DNA of 64,000 nt from Cylindrobasidium torrendii FP15055 ss-10. Taxonomy: Eukaryota > Basidiomycota > Agaricomycetes > Agaricales > Physalacriaceae. A program made the position numbers and the translations under genes. The stretch lies in assembly GCA_000934385.1 (NCBI GenBank), contig KN880456.1, positions 1-64,000 of the forward strand, read 5' to 3'. The notes under the pieces are model-generated. The model did no database searches. It was not told the DNA's origin and saw only the letters and a list, made by a program, of their open reading frames with translations. The number at the start of each line of letters is the position of its first letter. Position 1 is the first letter of the stretch. Of this stretch, positions 11,686-23,600 are shown piece after piece.

Positions 11686-11978
11686 CTTATCGACGCGCCT
11701 GTCAGAGATAAGAAAGTGAATGTATGCTTCTTCTATACTGTAGAAATCATTCTTGGGCGCGGGCACTGGGCAGGGCGCATGAAATGGTATACATGATACT
11801 TTTATGTGAGCCTACTAAAGTTGGCAAACCCGTATTTTTTGATAGCTGCGGCGGCATATCGGTAAGGCGGGTGTTCTGAGTTGTAGCGAAATTGCGGTAT
11901 CGAAACAGGCTCCTGGAGTTTTTGAAGCGCCAAATTCAGGATGGATAAGGTTGCGAGTGGCCCCACGGGGCTGATAAG
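11686..11978 (-). promoter_or_regulatory. Cluster of four GATAAG elements upstream of DUR3
   Basis: GATAAG occurs at 11686-11691 (minus), 11707-11712, 11944-11949 and 11973-11978 (plus), that is 72-364 bp before the DUR3 start. Counting both strands, a given 6-mer is expected about once per 2 kb in random sequence. In fungi HGATAR sites bind GATA factors of the AreA/Nit2/Gln3 type that activate urea and amino-acid uptake genes when good nitrogen sources are absent. Confidence 0.6.
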
Positions 11979-12645
11979 GGACACGTGTTGCTTCCCGCGA
12001 CAAGGAATGAGTGCAGAAAAGGCGGGTGAACGTCGGGGTGCGGTATGCCGCGGCTCACTAGCACTGAGCGCTGAGCGAAAGGCATCCTATCAAGTTACTT
12101 ACCGCACCTTGGGGAAGCACGTTGGAACAAAATGTCTGTTCTAGAATCGGGAAGAGTGCTGTATTCTGGTCGGTGCTTGGATATCGCAGACGAACGTTTG
12201 GTTCAAGTCAACAAGTCCATGATGGAAGACAAAGGCAACCGACTAATCCAGTCATCGATCGTTGCTAATCAATGAGGAAATGCCTAACACGTGTAAAATG
12301 TGGCGTATCAGAGGCGCTTGGGAACGAGGACTCCGAATTTCATAGCCACGCGGGTCGGCGAAAATTCGATACCGGAGGACCCTGCCACGTTCAGAAGAAG
12401 GCATAAGAGAGAAATGACGAATCTTGGATTTGGGGTAGTAGAGCAAACAGACAATAAGACGATATGTGTTACAGCCCGGCAGTGACGAAAAAGCACGAGA
12501 GCGTACGCTAGCTAAATCTACGGATTTTCAAAAGAGGAGAGCAGAGCTTGACACGGTGATATGAGGCGTCACGTATAAGAATTTGTGTTGTAAATGGGGA
12601 CGTTTTGAATGAATCATGAGGAGGGTGATATCGTTTTTACCGGTT
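11979..12645. other. Intergenic region without a recognised gene
   Basis: This is the outer part of the DUR3 upstream region and the 3' side of the forkhead-like gene. Only short, unsupported open frames are present. I see no RNA gene and no repeat. Confidence 0.4.
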
Positions 12646-13687
12646 TTAGTATTGCATCGAACGCTCGGCGTTCGAGTGTTCGGGAGTATTCACAAGAGCG
12701 GAGTCGCTCTCGCCGCTGCGCTGGCTGTTCATGCGCTTGCCTGTGCGTGGTCGAGTTCCCAGCGGATTGGTGAACACATCGAGCGCCCAGTAGCCGCCCT
12801 TGCCCCTCTTCTGGCCATCATAAGGCTCGGTTGGCTGGTTCACAAACAGGTGTCTGGAAGAGAGGGCATGCTTCAAGGACTCCTGCAAAATGTATGAGCA
12901 CGACGGGTTGACGCTTGAGCCATGCTAGAGAGCGTACCGCGAGCTCGTTTGCGTTGTTGCGGAAATACGGGAACCTGTTTTGAAGTGCTGCCCGGATATC
13001 GCGAGATTTGGCACGATGTCCGGGGAGACTGAAGATTGCGACCGCAGCGAGCTGCCAGAGCGGGCTCTGGGGCCGGGACCCACCCACAGCGTCGGGCATA
13101 ATGTCAAGCGTGATAGGTTGGTCGCGGGGAACATGCTGGAGCCAAACCTGGGCGCGCAAGAACTGCTCTATGGCGAAAGCCTCCCCATAGTTCCCCTGTG
13201 GGGCAGCCAGCCTCTGCTCATCGTACGGGTATTGGGCAGGGGGCGTGCCAGTGAGAACAGGCGCCGGGGCGTATGAATACTGAGGTCCGGCGGTCCAGGG
13301 CGGGCCGACAGCTCTTTCAGGCGGCACAGATTCAGCTCCGTATGGCTCTGCATAAAAGCGAGCCTGGTCGGTGGCTGGAGAGAATGCCTGGCCATCCTTG
13401 GTAGGGTAAGCACGGAAATTTACATAGGAAAGCTTTGCGCGCACATTGGAACGGTAATCGCGGCCGCTCGCGGCGACATCCTGAATCCATGGCACATCTT
13501 GTGGTGGCTGAGAATACGTAGGGGCACTGGACATGTAGGTCGGATCCCACGATGAAGGGGCATGAAGAGACTGGTTCGAAGACGAGGAGGATGAAGATGT
13601 CGTGGAATTGGTCCTAGAACCAGAATGTGAGCGCGAGCGCTCAGCGGAGCGGATATCTCGAGTATAGGGCGTTGTCGAGGCGTGCAT
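12646..13687 (-). CDS. Forkhead-like winged-helix transcription factor
   Basis: Two exons (12938-13687 and 12646-12882) around a 55-nt phase-0 intron encode 328 residues. The first ~200 residues are low-complexity (Ser-, Pro- and Tyr-rich). The C-terminal third reads as a divergent forkhead domain: LWQLAAVAIFSLPGHRAKSR for helix 1 and the turn, then QNRFPYFRNN, then across the intron ESLKHALSSRHLFV in place of the usual recognition helix, and RGKGGYWALDV in place of the usual GKGSYWTLD. The intron falls directly before the recognition helix. The start at 13687 is the first in-frame ATG of the long exon; an earlier in-frame start at 13732 would be GTG. A TATTTAAA box lies about 100 bp upstream. 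DNA binding is inferred from the fold. Confidence 0.75.
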
Positions 13688-14890
13688 AGTCGTAAGAGGC
13701 GTGATTGAGCGAGAAAAAGCAAAGCAAGACACAATGGGAGGAAGGGGGAAAGGGATGGAGACCCCAAGATTGAGTGCTCCTCGTATTTAAAGGCCATTGG
13801 AAGAGAGGCAGGTAGAAGGGCCGGAGACTGTCGAGAATCACATATTCCGGGGGTCTTTACATCGCCTGGCAAATACGAATCGCCTAGTGTTGATTGCCCA
13901 CGAGATAAAGGACGAAAAACGGGCCAATTGAGAGGAATATTCAGTCTGTTGTGGCTCCGAAAGCCCATCGCATGTTCATCGCGATTTTTGGGGTGGGGGA
14001 TGGCCTCAAAGGAGCTCCAATGGTGTGTTTCAATGATAGAAGGATAATCCAGGGTGCCAAGCTCCGGGGAAAGAACTATCCCAGTATAGAGAGGTTGTGT
14101 GGCCATCGTGAGAGCAGGAAAATTAGCGGCGGCCCTGCCGCGACGGCGAACTCCAGTGGGTCTCAGGGTATTTTTAAGTCTATCCGAGTCCTGAAATTGA
14201 GCTGAGACAAGATTCTGGGAGCATGTACGCCAGTGGTTCAGTCATGGTGAAAGGGAGACGACTGGCCCAGCACGGATGTTCGGAGCGTAAGCCGGAGTGA
14301 TACATTTCGGCGATCTCCGATCGCGGCACAAGCCGCACATCGACGCTCGAAGTGCTCAAAGTGTTCTGCACTGCAAGGATTCAAGCAAGGGAAACTCTGC
14401 ATTGAACTATGGCGTGTATAACAATGAAGCGAGTAGCCTAACACTCCCGATGTATCATCTTTGTGGTTTGTACTGTACTTTTAAGGCTGAAAAGACACGA
14501 ATTCCGAAACTAGCTGTTCTGTAGCATAGCTGTTTTGATTGATTTTTCTGTATTTGGTAAAAGTAGAACCTTCTCTGCATACGTTGGCAGTACTCTAGGC
14601 TCGCATTCCTCAACTTTACTCACTGGTACAACGCTGAATAATTTGACCTCCAGGAATCTCGAAAACATGAATCGTTATTTGAGCACCCTGTGTACTGAGG
14701 GAGCTTTTAGGCCTGTGTCCAGAACGTACGACAATCTGTCGAAGGTGGGTCTCCCACAAAACTTTGTCCTCAGAATGTCCAATGAGTTTATACCTATTAG
14801 GCATTGGCACAGGGGGTCTCGCGCGACGAGACCGTGCCATAGCCATTATTGCGCGTACCGTGACTGCATACGGTGGTAATTACTAGTGAA
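13688..14890. other. Forkhead upstream region; possible upstream ORF
   Basis: On the minus strand an ATG at 14106 opens a frame that runs through and past the forkhead start in another frame. It could be an upstream exon or an upstream ORF, but no clean splice joins it. The 14.2-14.9 kb part shows no gene. Confidence 0.35.
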
Positions 14891-15055
14891 CTACACCCCC
14901 ATGTCTTCAGCCTTTGCCACTTGGCCGGAAATTCTTCTAATTCCACCGGCCTCCCAATGATCTAGGTTATCGCAACAACGCAGCGCAATCTTCTCGCGAA
15001 GCTCTTTGGCATGCTCGAACCACGCAGGGTCCGCCCCGTTCACAAAGTCGCCCAT
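14891..15055 (-). CDS. Small hypothetical protein, 54 residues
   Basis: An uninterrupted ORF with ATG at 15055 and TAG at 14891-14893. It begins MGDFVNGADPAWFEHAKEL and ends QVAKAEDMGV. The composition (balanced charged residues, Trp at two places, a likely amphipathic helix around residues 10-25) looks more protein-like than the neighbouring random frames. No signal peptide, membrane segment or known domain is visible. It could also be the last exon of a longer minus-strand gene whose other exons I cannot identify. Confidence 0.4.
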   Translation of the reverse strand: MGDFVNGADPAWFEHAKELREKIALRCCDNLDHWEAGGIRRISGQVAKAEDMGV

Positions 15056-15510
15056 GCGTCTACTAATTCATCTTATTGTTATCTTTAGTCGACTAGGTAC
15101 CAAGATTGTAGGCGATCCGAAGTCGATAACGATGAAAGAACCAGCGTTAGAGTGAGCGTGAGAATGAAAATGAGACTGTATATGTCGCAGTTGGTTGTTC
15201 AAGTGCTTACAAGACTCAACTATCCTGTGCGCCACCATCTTCTTCCTCCTCCAGCGGCGATTTCCGTGTCATCGAGGTCCTACCGCAGGTTCCTCTATCC
15301 TCTCTAATGTACCGCCAATGCCCATCATGTATATCACAAGTAGGTAGCATTTTCGGGAGATTTTAGCAACGGGCAGGCGGCAAAGCGGGCCACTCGACGT
15401 CTTATCGGCGCTATGTGATATCGAGCGCGTGATGACTGGCCGAGGCGCATTTCCATAAGTACAGAGTGTTGCTAGAGCGCAGACTCTCTTTGCCTTCTCC
15501 TCCCATTGAT
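15056..15510. other. Upstream region of the amino-acid permease
   Basis: No gene seen. One GATAAG site (minus strand, 15401-15406) lies about 105 bp before the permease start; a single copy is weak evidence for nitrogen control. Confidence 0.35.
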
Positions 15511-17429
15511 ATGTCGGTTGATTCAAAGGATTTGGACGTGCCGGTCCCCAACAGTCAAGATGCAGACCAGCTACGACTCAAACAAATGTAAGAGCGGGAG
15601 AATCTTCGGCTCGAGTAACATTCTGATAGTTTTTGTTATGCAGGGGACATGAGCAAGAACTGAAGAGACACTTCACTGTCTGGAGCTTGATCGGCCTCGC
15701 TTCGACTACGACCATCTCGTGGACTGGACTTGGACTGGGGTGAGCTTTAAAACTCAGAACTGCCGCCAGCTGGAAGTCTAACAAACATGCGTCCTTTGCA
15801 ACAGACTTATAACAGAGATAAACGCTGGAGGTCCAGGAGCTGTGATTTACGGGTTCGTCCTCGTGTGGATACTCCAATGCTTCTTGGGTACCTCTCTGGC
15901 GGAATTTGTTTCCGCATACCCGACCGAGGGCGGCATGGCAAGCTCCTTGAAATGACCTTCGAGAACCATAGTAGACTGACGCTTCCCAGTACCATTGGGT
16001 TGCCGCGATTTCCCCACCACAATATGCGGGCTTCCTCTCGTTCGTGACGGGGTGGTGGAGTGTTGCCGGCTGGATTTTCACCACTGCTTCGACGAATCTC
16101 GTTTATGCCCAGAATTTCATGGCCCTCATCGCATTGTATCGCACAGACCTCGTAATCGACACCTGGATGACCTTCGTCGTTTACCAAGTCACAAATCTTC
16201 TTACTGCGAGTGTCGTTCTCTTTGGCAACAGGCTCATCCCCGGGATGAACAAGTTCTCGCGTACGTCGTTCTCTTAAGAGGTGCAGTCGCCATTCTGAGC
16301 CACCCTTTGGACAGTTGTCTACCTTCAACTAGCCTGGTTTGTCATCCTGGTGACTGTCGTAGCCTGTGCACCAAGACACAACGATACGGAGTTCGTCTTT
16401 CGTACTTGGATCAACGAGACCGGGTGGAAGAACAATGTTATTTGCTTTATCACGTGAGGCTTTTCCATTGTTTCCCTCGACTTTAAGATGTTTATCACAG
16501 GTTTAGCGGTCTTGTGAACCCTCTGTACTCCCTCGGAGGCCTCGATGGCATCACACATATCACAGAAGAGATGCCTGACCCTTCTCGCAATGCACCTCTT
16601 GCACTTCTCTGCACGCTCTCCATCGCATTTGTGACCGGCTTAACATACCTCATCACCCTCATGTTCTCCGTGCAGGATTACGCCGCGCTCTCAACAACTT
16701 CTACCGGCCTCCCTCTTGCCGAACTTTTCCGTCAAGCGACGAACTCCACAGGGGGTGCTTTCGCCTTGACTTTCTTGCTATGGATCGCCATCGGTCCCTG
16801 TATGGTCGGCAGTCAACTCAGCACGAGCCGTGTCGTCTGGGCATTCGCACGGGACAAAGGCCTCCCTCTTTCCCACCATTTCGCCAAGGTGTCCGGGCGC
16901 TTCGGTGTACCGTTTAACGCCCAGCTGCTCGTGACGGCTATCTGTGCAGCCTTGGGATGCTTGTATCTGGGTTCGCACACTCTTTTCTGAAAAACTCGGA
17001 TAGAGCTCTGATTCACACCCAGGTTCATCCACTGCGTTCAACGCACTTCTCGGGTCGGCAGTCACCATCAACAACATGGCGTACTTCATCCCTATTCTGA
17101 CCAACGTCCTTCAAGGTCGCCGTCCCCTCGTCCGCGGTAAATTCCACATGAGTCTCACTAAGGGCATGTTCGTGAACTGTGTCACACTTGCCTGGCTGGC
17201 GTTCGCTATCGTGTTCTTCTCGTTCCCGTATTACCAGCCAGTCTCGGCGGAGAACATGAACTATACTTGTGTCTGCGTTGGAGGTATTGCTTTGATTGCT
17301 TTGATCTGGTGGTTTGTGGCAGGAGACCGGTTTGCTGCAGCTATGAAGAAGGCACAAGAGGAACATGTTGCTAGAGAGGTTGCAGAGGCAGCACTGAGAG
17401 GTGAGATCGTGAGCGAGAAGGCAGCGTAA
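15511..17429 (+). CDS. APC-family amino-acid/GABA permease
   Basis: A plasma-membrane amino-acid transporter of the amino acid-polyamine-organocation superfamily, GABA/choline-permease-like. The start at 15511 gives a short soluble N-terminus that splices (AT/G) to GHEQELKRHFTVWSLIGLAS, leading into the first unwound helix. ITEINAGGPGAVIYGF and LAEFVSAYPTEGG follow, then YHWVAAISPPQYAGFLSFVT. Later segments include GLVNPLYSLGGLDGITHITE, a typical fungal signature with the conserved acidic residues. About 12 membrane helices are present. Introns lie near 15.59-15.64, 15.74-15.81, 15.94-15.99, 16.26-16.31, 16.46-16.50 and 16.97-17.02 kb. The third (15938-15989) has a GC donor (GCAAGC) rather than GT. 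Substrate is inferred only at family level. Confidence 0.9.
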
Positions 17430-17673
17430 TCTGGGTCCATAGTCATTTAGGGTACGGTATGGCAAAGGAAGATTCTTGTGAAATCCGAAGTCTATTAAAG
17501 TAAAGAGTGAGCAGATAGGGAGTCCTAATGAGCGAATAAAGTAGGTTGTTCACCGGCCTATAAAGCTATGACACGAAAGTATCTGAGTTCCAAAATATTT
17601 CCATCCAAAATTCGGGCCCAATTAAATACTCAACGGGCGTTTGGCGCATGTTCTCACGACCCAAACCGCCATC

Positions 17674-20600
17674 TCACCGCCTTGCCTGAGCCCTGCTTTC
17701 ATGCTGGCGATACTTCTTTCCGGTATTCTCGATGGCGTGGGTCCATTCTTACACGCCGTCAGCCCAAATGTTCCAAACCTAATGATACACGTACGTTGAC
17801 AGTCTTTTGACGACGTTGACTTCAAGACAAGCTTGTCCCCTCCTCGCGGGTATGGAAGGCCAATCTCAAAAGCTGTGTCATCCCCATTGAACGGCCGCAC
17901 CTGCGCCTCGGTCACAGAGATCGGCTAGTGCATAGACATTAACACGGAAACGAAGTTGAGCACGACTATCGCACTCACCATCCTGTACAACCTCCTGGCC
18001 TCGGTTCCATCATCATCCGTCAGAACCAAAATATCGCTGCAGAGGTAGACATGCAGTTTCCTTCCCTCGCGCCCCCCACGTCTTCGTTTGCTCAGCAAGC
18101 CTTCTTTGACTAGTCGCCGCTCGCCACCGCTCCGCATAGGCGCACACAGGTCCAGGCGACCTTGTCCAATCCACAGATGTTCGGAAAGTGCACGAAGTAT
18201 TTCTCGGCCCTCTTGCGCGCGGACAGCCTCATTGATATGGGACAAAAGACCGTTTGCCGTAGACAGAGCACGAGAAATAGCAGCGTATTCTTCGCCCGAC
18301 GATTCGTCTGTATAATGTAGGACCTGCTTGAGGAGAAGGGGATATCGCGTGATGCGTTGCACTGACGCTTCATCAGTGGCTTCTTGAGGGAATATCGAAC
18401 AACTCACTAGGGATCAACAAATAACTCGAGAGATCTAGGCTACGTGCAGAGGGATCGTCCCGAAGTTGCTATATCCATAGTCAATGAAATGATTTTGCCA
18501 TCATCGAGACGAGGAGCTTACAGTGAGCAGCGTCTGGACCTCGCTATTTTCTTCGCGGATGGTCTGTAGTATCCTGCCCGCATTGGCTTGGTTCACGCAG
18601 TACTCCATGTAAACGCCCATATTCGCCATATGTGTGTCCAATATGTCTCCGATGCGATCCATGTAAAGACGGCAGTCCTTCTGGCGCTCCTCAAGTTCTG
18701 AGAAGAATGTCTGGACCTAATCAGAAATGAAGGATAACTGAATGCATAGACTGACCGTGTTGACAATGAGAATGTCTTCTACATTTGCGAAGATGACTGT
18801 AGTTGCCTTCTCTTCTAGGACGGGAATCATGCGTTGGTAGAATAACTGGTATACAGTTAACCATACACATCAAAGCAAGACCAAAAGACATACCTCAACA
18901 ATGAGCTGTAGGTCATGTACATAAGCGCCCTCCGTAGCAATGAACTCGAAGATCGCTTCCTGGCGCTTTCTTTCTTGCGTGGGAATGCCCTCGAGTGCCG
19001 TGCGGTCGACCATGCTGGCCCAAGACTAACCAGACGAGTGAGTAAATGTCAAACAACATATCGGAAAGATACTCACACTCCCAAACATGCTCGGACTAGG
19101 ACTACGCGCAATCTCATTTCCGGCATTCCCGTCTGATGAAGGAGCTTGTGAGATTGGCATTGGCCCGCTAATGACCAGACGTGAGCCGGTGCCACCAGGA
19201 CTTGAACTTCCACTGCCACTCCATCCACCCAACCGGCCCAGCGACTGCAAGAAGCCAGAGCCTCTGCCACCTACGGTCAACATCGAAGGCGTGGTCTGCT
19301 CGCTGCCGGTAGGAGACGCCGGTGGGTGGGGTATCTGGCTGTCGAACGAGGCAACGCTCAACCGGTTCGCTGAGCCTGAAGTCATCTGCCTTGTTCTGAA
19401 CGCTTCGTATCTATCGTATGCATCCTCCAGTCCCAGTTGGGGCTCTTGCGTGTCAGCAGGGGGTATGTCCGGTAGGCGCTTCTCATCTGCATCCCGAGAA
19501 CGTTGCGGAACCGTGGGCGGCGCCCTCCTCTTCGTGTTGCTGGCTTTGGAGTCCTCATTCCGGGCTTTGCGCCGAGGGGGCCTCGGGGGTGGCCGCATGT
19601 GCTTCTCCTGCTTTATGATCAATCCAGCCGCAGCGAGCACCATTTGACGTTCGTTTTCCCTCGCTTCGCGCTCAGCCTTGGTCTCTGGATAAGCCACAAT
19701 CGTGTCCTCGTCCTCTGAGAACGACATATAATCCGAGTCGCCATCCGAAGAATCATCGTCCTCATCATCTGTTGGATCTTCTGACGGATGAGCATGTGAG
19801 TGCGCAGGCTCAGTATGCTCTACAGGGTCAGCAGAGACGCCGTGCTCTACAAGGTGAGTCGTATTTCTACCTGAAGAACCTTCCCGCGCAGACTCTGAAT
19901 GTTCCGACCGATTTGAGATTATAAATTGAGGTACGCCGTAAATGTGTAAGGAGAGAGGAAAGTGAACCGGAAAAAGAAAGAATTTCAGCCTGGTTTGCCA
20001 TCAGCCGGAGTTGGAGAAAAGAAGGGAAGTGTGGATGAAGGCTAGACATTAAAGAAAGTGGGCCACATCGGGCGTAGAATGGTACAGGAGACAAAAAGGG
20101 CGATTTGAGAGTAGTGGAATGGGCACTAACCCTCAAGCTCGAGATACGCCGCCGGCACCAGATAAACAACACCGCCTTTCTCAACCTTCCACCAGTCGCC
20201 GCCTGCGCTCCAGCTGTCATCGCCTTCGCCATCGCCCTTCGACACGACAGTAATTTTCTCGCCCTCATGGAAGGAGAGCTCTTCATGAGAGGTTGCCTCG
20301 TAATCGTACAGTCCAACAGCAGTCACTGTGCATCGTCAGCCTTTGAAGGCGGAAGGCAAGAAGGATACTCACAATTCTCAATCTCAGCAACAAAAGTCTT
20401 CGGGAAAACGCCCTTGCGACCCGTCTTCTCCACAGTACCAAACCACCAATCGCCTCCAGTCTTCGACGGGTTTGCGACCACAATGACATCTGCCTCGAAG
20501 CCTTCGGACATAGGTCAGCGTTGAACAGAAATGAGGGCAAAAAAGCTTACTGCAATCCTCAGCGCCTTCACTCTCGAATGGGTACAACGACCGCGTGCGG

Positions 20601-23600
20601 AACGACTTGCTGAAATCGATATCTTTCAATGCCTCGCTTTCTGCTCCACCCGACTGCAGCTGAATATCTGGTATAGCAGAGCCGAGGACCTCGGCGGGTT
20701 CTTCCTCCTCCCTCGTCGTTGGCATCTTTTCAATCGACGGACTCGCCTGAGCACTGGCCAATCCCTGATACCAATCAACACTCTGTCTGTTGGCATTCGA
20801 CGATGACGACAAATCCATGGAGAGTGGCTCGGGCTCCGGGTCGTTCTGAACAATGGGCGCATTCCGGATGTGATCTGGAGGAGCGACGTCGCCAATAACA
20901 CGTCCAGTGGCTGCAGGCGCGCTCTTATCGACAGTTTGTGCCTTCTTGAGCTTGGCACCTGCTTGGATCGATGCAAACAATGCGCCGCGTCCTCCTCCTG
21001 CAGCTGCCGGTGATGCCGCTGCCATGGTAGGAGCAGGTGGCGGTGGCGGTGGCGGAGGAGGACCGCCAGACGGCGCGCCCACGGCTGCAGGTGGTGGCGG
21101 AGGTGGCGGTGGAGCAGGAGCCGGAGGTACGCTTGCTGGCGGCGGCGTACTGGATGAGGGTGACTGCGGAGCGGGTGACGCGGGCGCGCTTGGCAACAGA
21201 CCTTTGAACAATTTGTTCGCAATATCTAAACGAGCTGCACGGCCAAGGTCCTCGTCCGAGTCACTATCGCTGTCGGCATCCTTCTCTTTGATGACATCCC
21301 AGTCATCCTCCTCGTCCGGAACAGTCTGATAAACGCTCTTGACAGGCGCTGGCGTTGTCGTTTGAGGCCGTGAAATGGGCGTGACGGCAGCGGGTGCTGG
21401 GGGAGCCGGCGGAACAGAGGTCGACACTGGCGGCGGCGAAATTGGACCAGCAGCAGGTTTGCCCCACGGATTAGATACCGCAGCCGCAGGAGGAGAAACA
21501 GCAGCAGCAGCTCCGCCTTGGTTGAGCAATTTGCTGAAAGGATTTGTGCTTGAGGTGGTTGCTGGCGGCGATATTGGCCCAGCCGGCGCAGGCGGTGGAG
21601 GAGCAGCTTCTTCAGCCCTCGGTGCGGCAGTGCGGTTCTTGAGTGCTTGCATCTTCGCCTGGAAAGCTTCCTCAGCAGCCCTGTCTGCCTCTTCAGCTGC
21701 ACGTATCTCAGCCTCACGAGCCTCGCGCCTTTTGCGCAACTCTTCTTGGCGAATACGGTAGGCTTCCTCTTCAGGGTCCTCTTCTGGTACCGCAGGCGCA
21801 GGGGTCGGCTTAGGTGCAGCCTGAGGTTGCCTTGGGACAGGAGCAGGCGGCGCCCTGGGCTTGGGTGGCGGCGGAGCAGCTTTGCTACGTGGTGCGGGTG
21901 GCGGCGGGGCGGCTTTCACAGCAGGTGCGGGTGGTGTGGGAGCAGATCTAGGTGCAGGGGGTTGTGCAGCATCAGCCTTTGCGGCCCGTTCGGATGCTAG
22001 CCTGGCCTGACGTTGCGCTTCCCGCTGCTCAGCCTCCTTCTCCGCTGCCCTGGCTTTCTCTTCAGCCTCCGCCTTTTCTCGTACTAAGCGGTCCTCGACG
22101 GAAGTATCGACAGGTGTCTGAGATGGCGTGGCGACAATACCAAGTGCAGCTTTGCGAGCTTCAATACGACGTTGCACTTCAGCCTGGCGCTCTTCCTTGG
22201 TCATGGAGGCCATACTCTTGCTGGGCGACGGCGATGGAGTCGCACGAGCAGGAGCCGCAGAGGCAGGGGCCGCAGGGGGGATATCCAAGCGAGGGGGTGA
22301 ACGCGCGCGTTCCAATTCGGGCGACCGACGACGATCATCTCGATACCCACTACGGGAGTAAGAGCGATCATCATCTCTCGGCGGCCCTCTTGAATACGGG
22401 CGGTCGTCGTCTCTAGGTGGCCCGCGAGAGTATGGACGATCGTCGTCACGATATCCTCTTGAATAGGAACGTTCACGATCATCATAGCCTCGAGAAGGTG
22501 CCCGGTAGTCATCGCGGTCGCTGTATTTTCCAAAGCGATCGTTCGCACGGTCGCGGTCACGAACCCACTGCCTTTTCTCCATCTCCCGGCGCTCCTCACG
22601 ATCCTTGAGTCGACGTTCGAGTCGAGGGACTTCATCGTGGGTGAGGGTGAGTAACTCACGCTCAAGTTCGCGCTTCCGCTGGTCTTTAGAATAGTTCCGT
22701 GGACCACGACTGGCATGATCAAGGTCGTCCGATACACGCTTGACTCGGTACCGAAGGTCTTCCATCTCTCTCTCGAGCTCTTCGTCTTCCTCAGTCTTTT
22801 CAGCATCCATGGCATTGGCACGTTCGAGCATTTTTGAAGTGTTACTGAGCATATTCTTCATCTCCTTGAGGTCAGCTCCAGGTCCAATGTCATTGCGCGA
22901 GCGGACAGCTTCACGGTCGACATGTCGTGATGATGGTTTGTAAACACCGCCTGGAGGTGGCGAGTCTTCGTGCTTGTAAATAGTAGCGTCGCGTCCAGCG
23001 TTGATACCAGAGCCCCCGTTGCCGTACAGAGAACGGTCTTTCAGGCGAGAGACAGGCGTGTCGGCACCAGAAGGCGAACGGGAACGGTTCTCGTTCTTAA
23101 GTATGTCCTTCAGGAAATTGACCGAGCCGTCAAGGTCGCGCGCCGAAGGGGGGACAAGCTCTGGGGGTAAGGTGTCTGGTAAGTCGTTCCCATTGAGGCC
23201 TGTTGGGACATAAGCAAGAGCCGCGTTGATATTTTTTTGGTCACTCACGCCGATAGATAAGGCCCATCGCGACATGAAATTCAGGCAGGTTTAGCATGCC
23301 TCGATCGTCGACGTCGGCCAAAGCCCTGGAATATGTTATCAATAATTAGTACTCCAAATAGTGCGGTTACATACCAGACGCGTGCGAGATCGTCCTTGCC
23401 AAGACCGCTCTGGCCGAACACTTCAAGAGCAGTCGCGCCGTTGATAAAGCCAGTGTTGTCCTTGTCCCAAGCGCGGAAGATGCCATCGTACTGCTTCTTC
23501 TCATGCTTGGTCAGTGCCCACGGAACTTTGACCGTCGCAGAGCCCTTGACGTCCTGGTTGTAGTTCTGGAAGCCTTGGACAAGATTTTGCCCGCCGGGAA

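Noticed and set aside
13687..13732. Earlier start for the forkhead-like gene at 13732
   Set aside because: The codon there is GTG, not ATG; the first in-frame ATG is at 13687.
13420..14106. 228-residue minus-strand ORF starting with a true ATG
   Set aside because: It runs across the forkhead coding exon in another frame. The forkhead frame has the domain; this ORF has none. Kept only as a possible upstream ORF.
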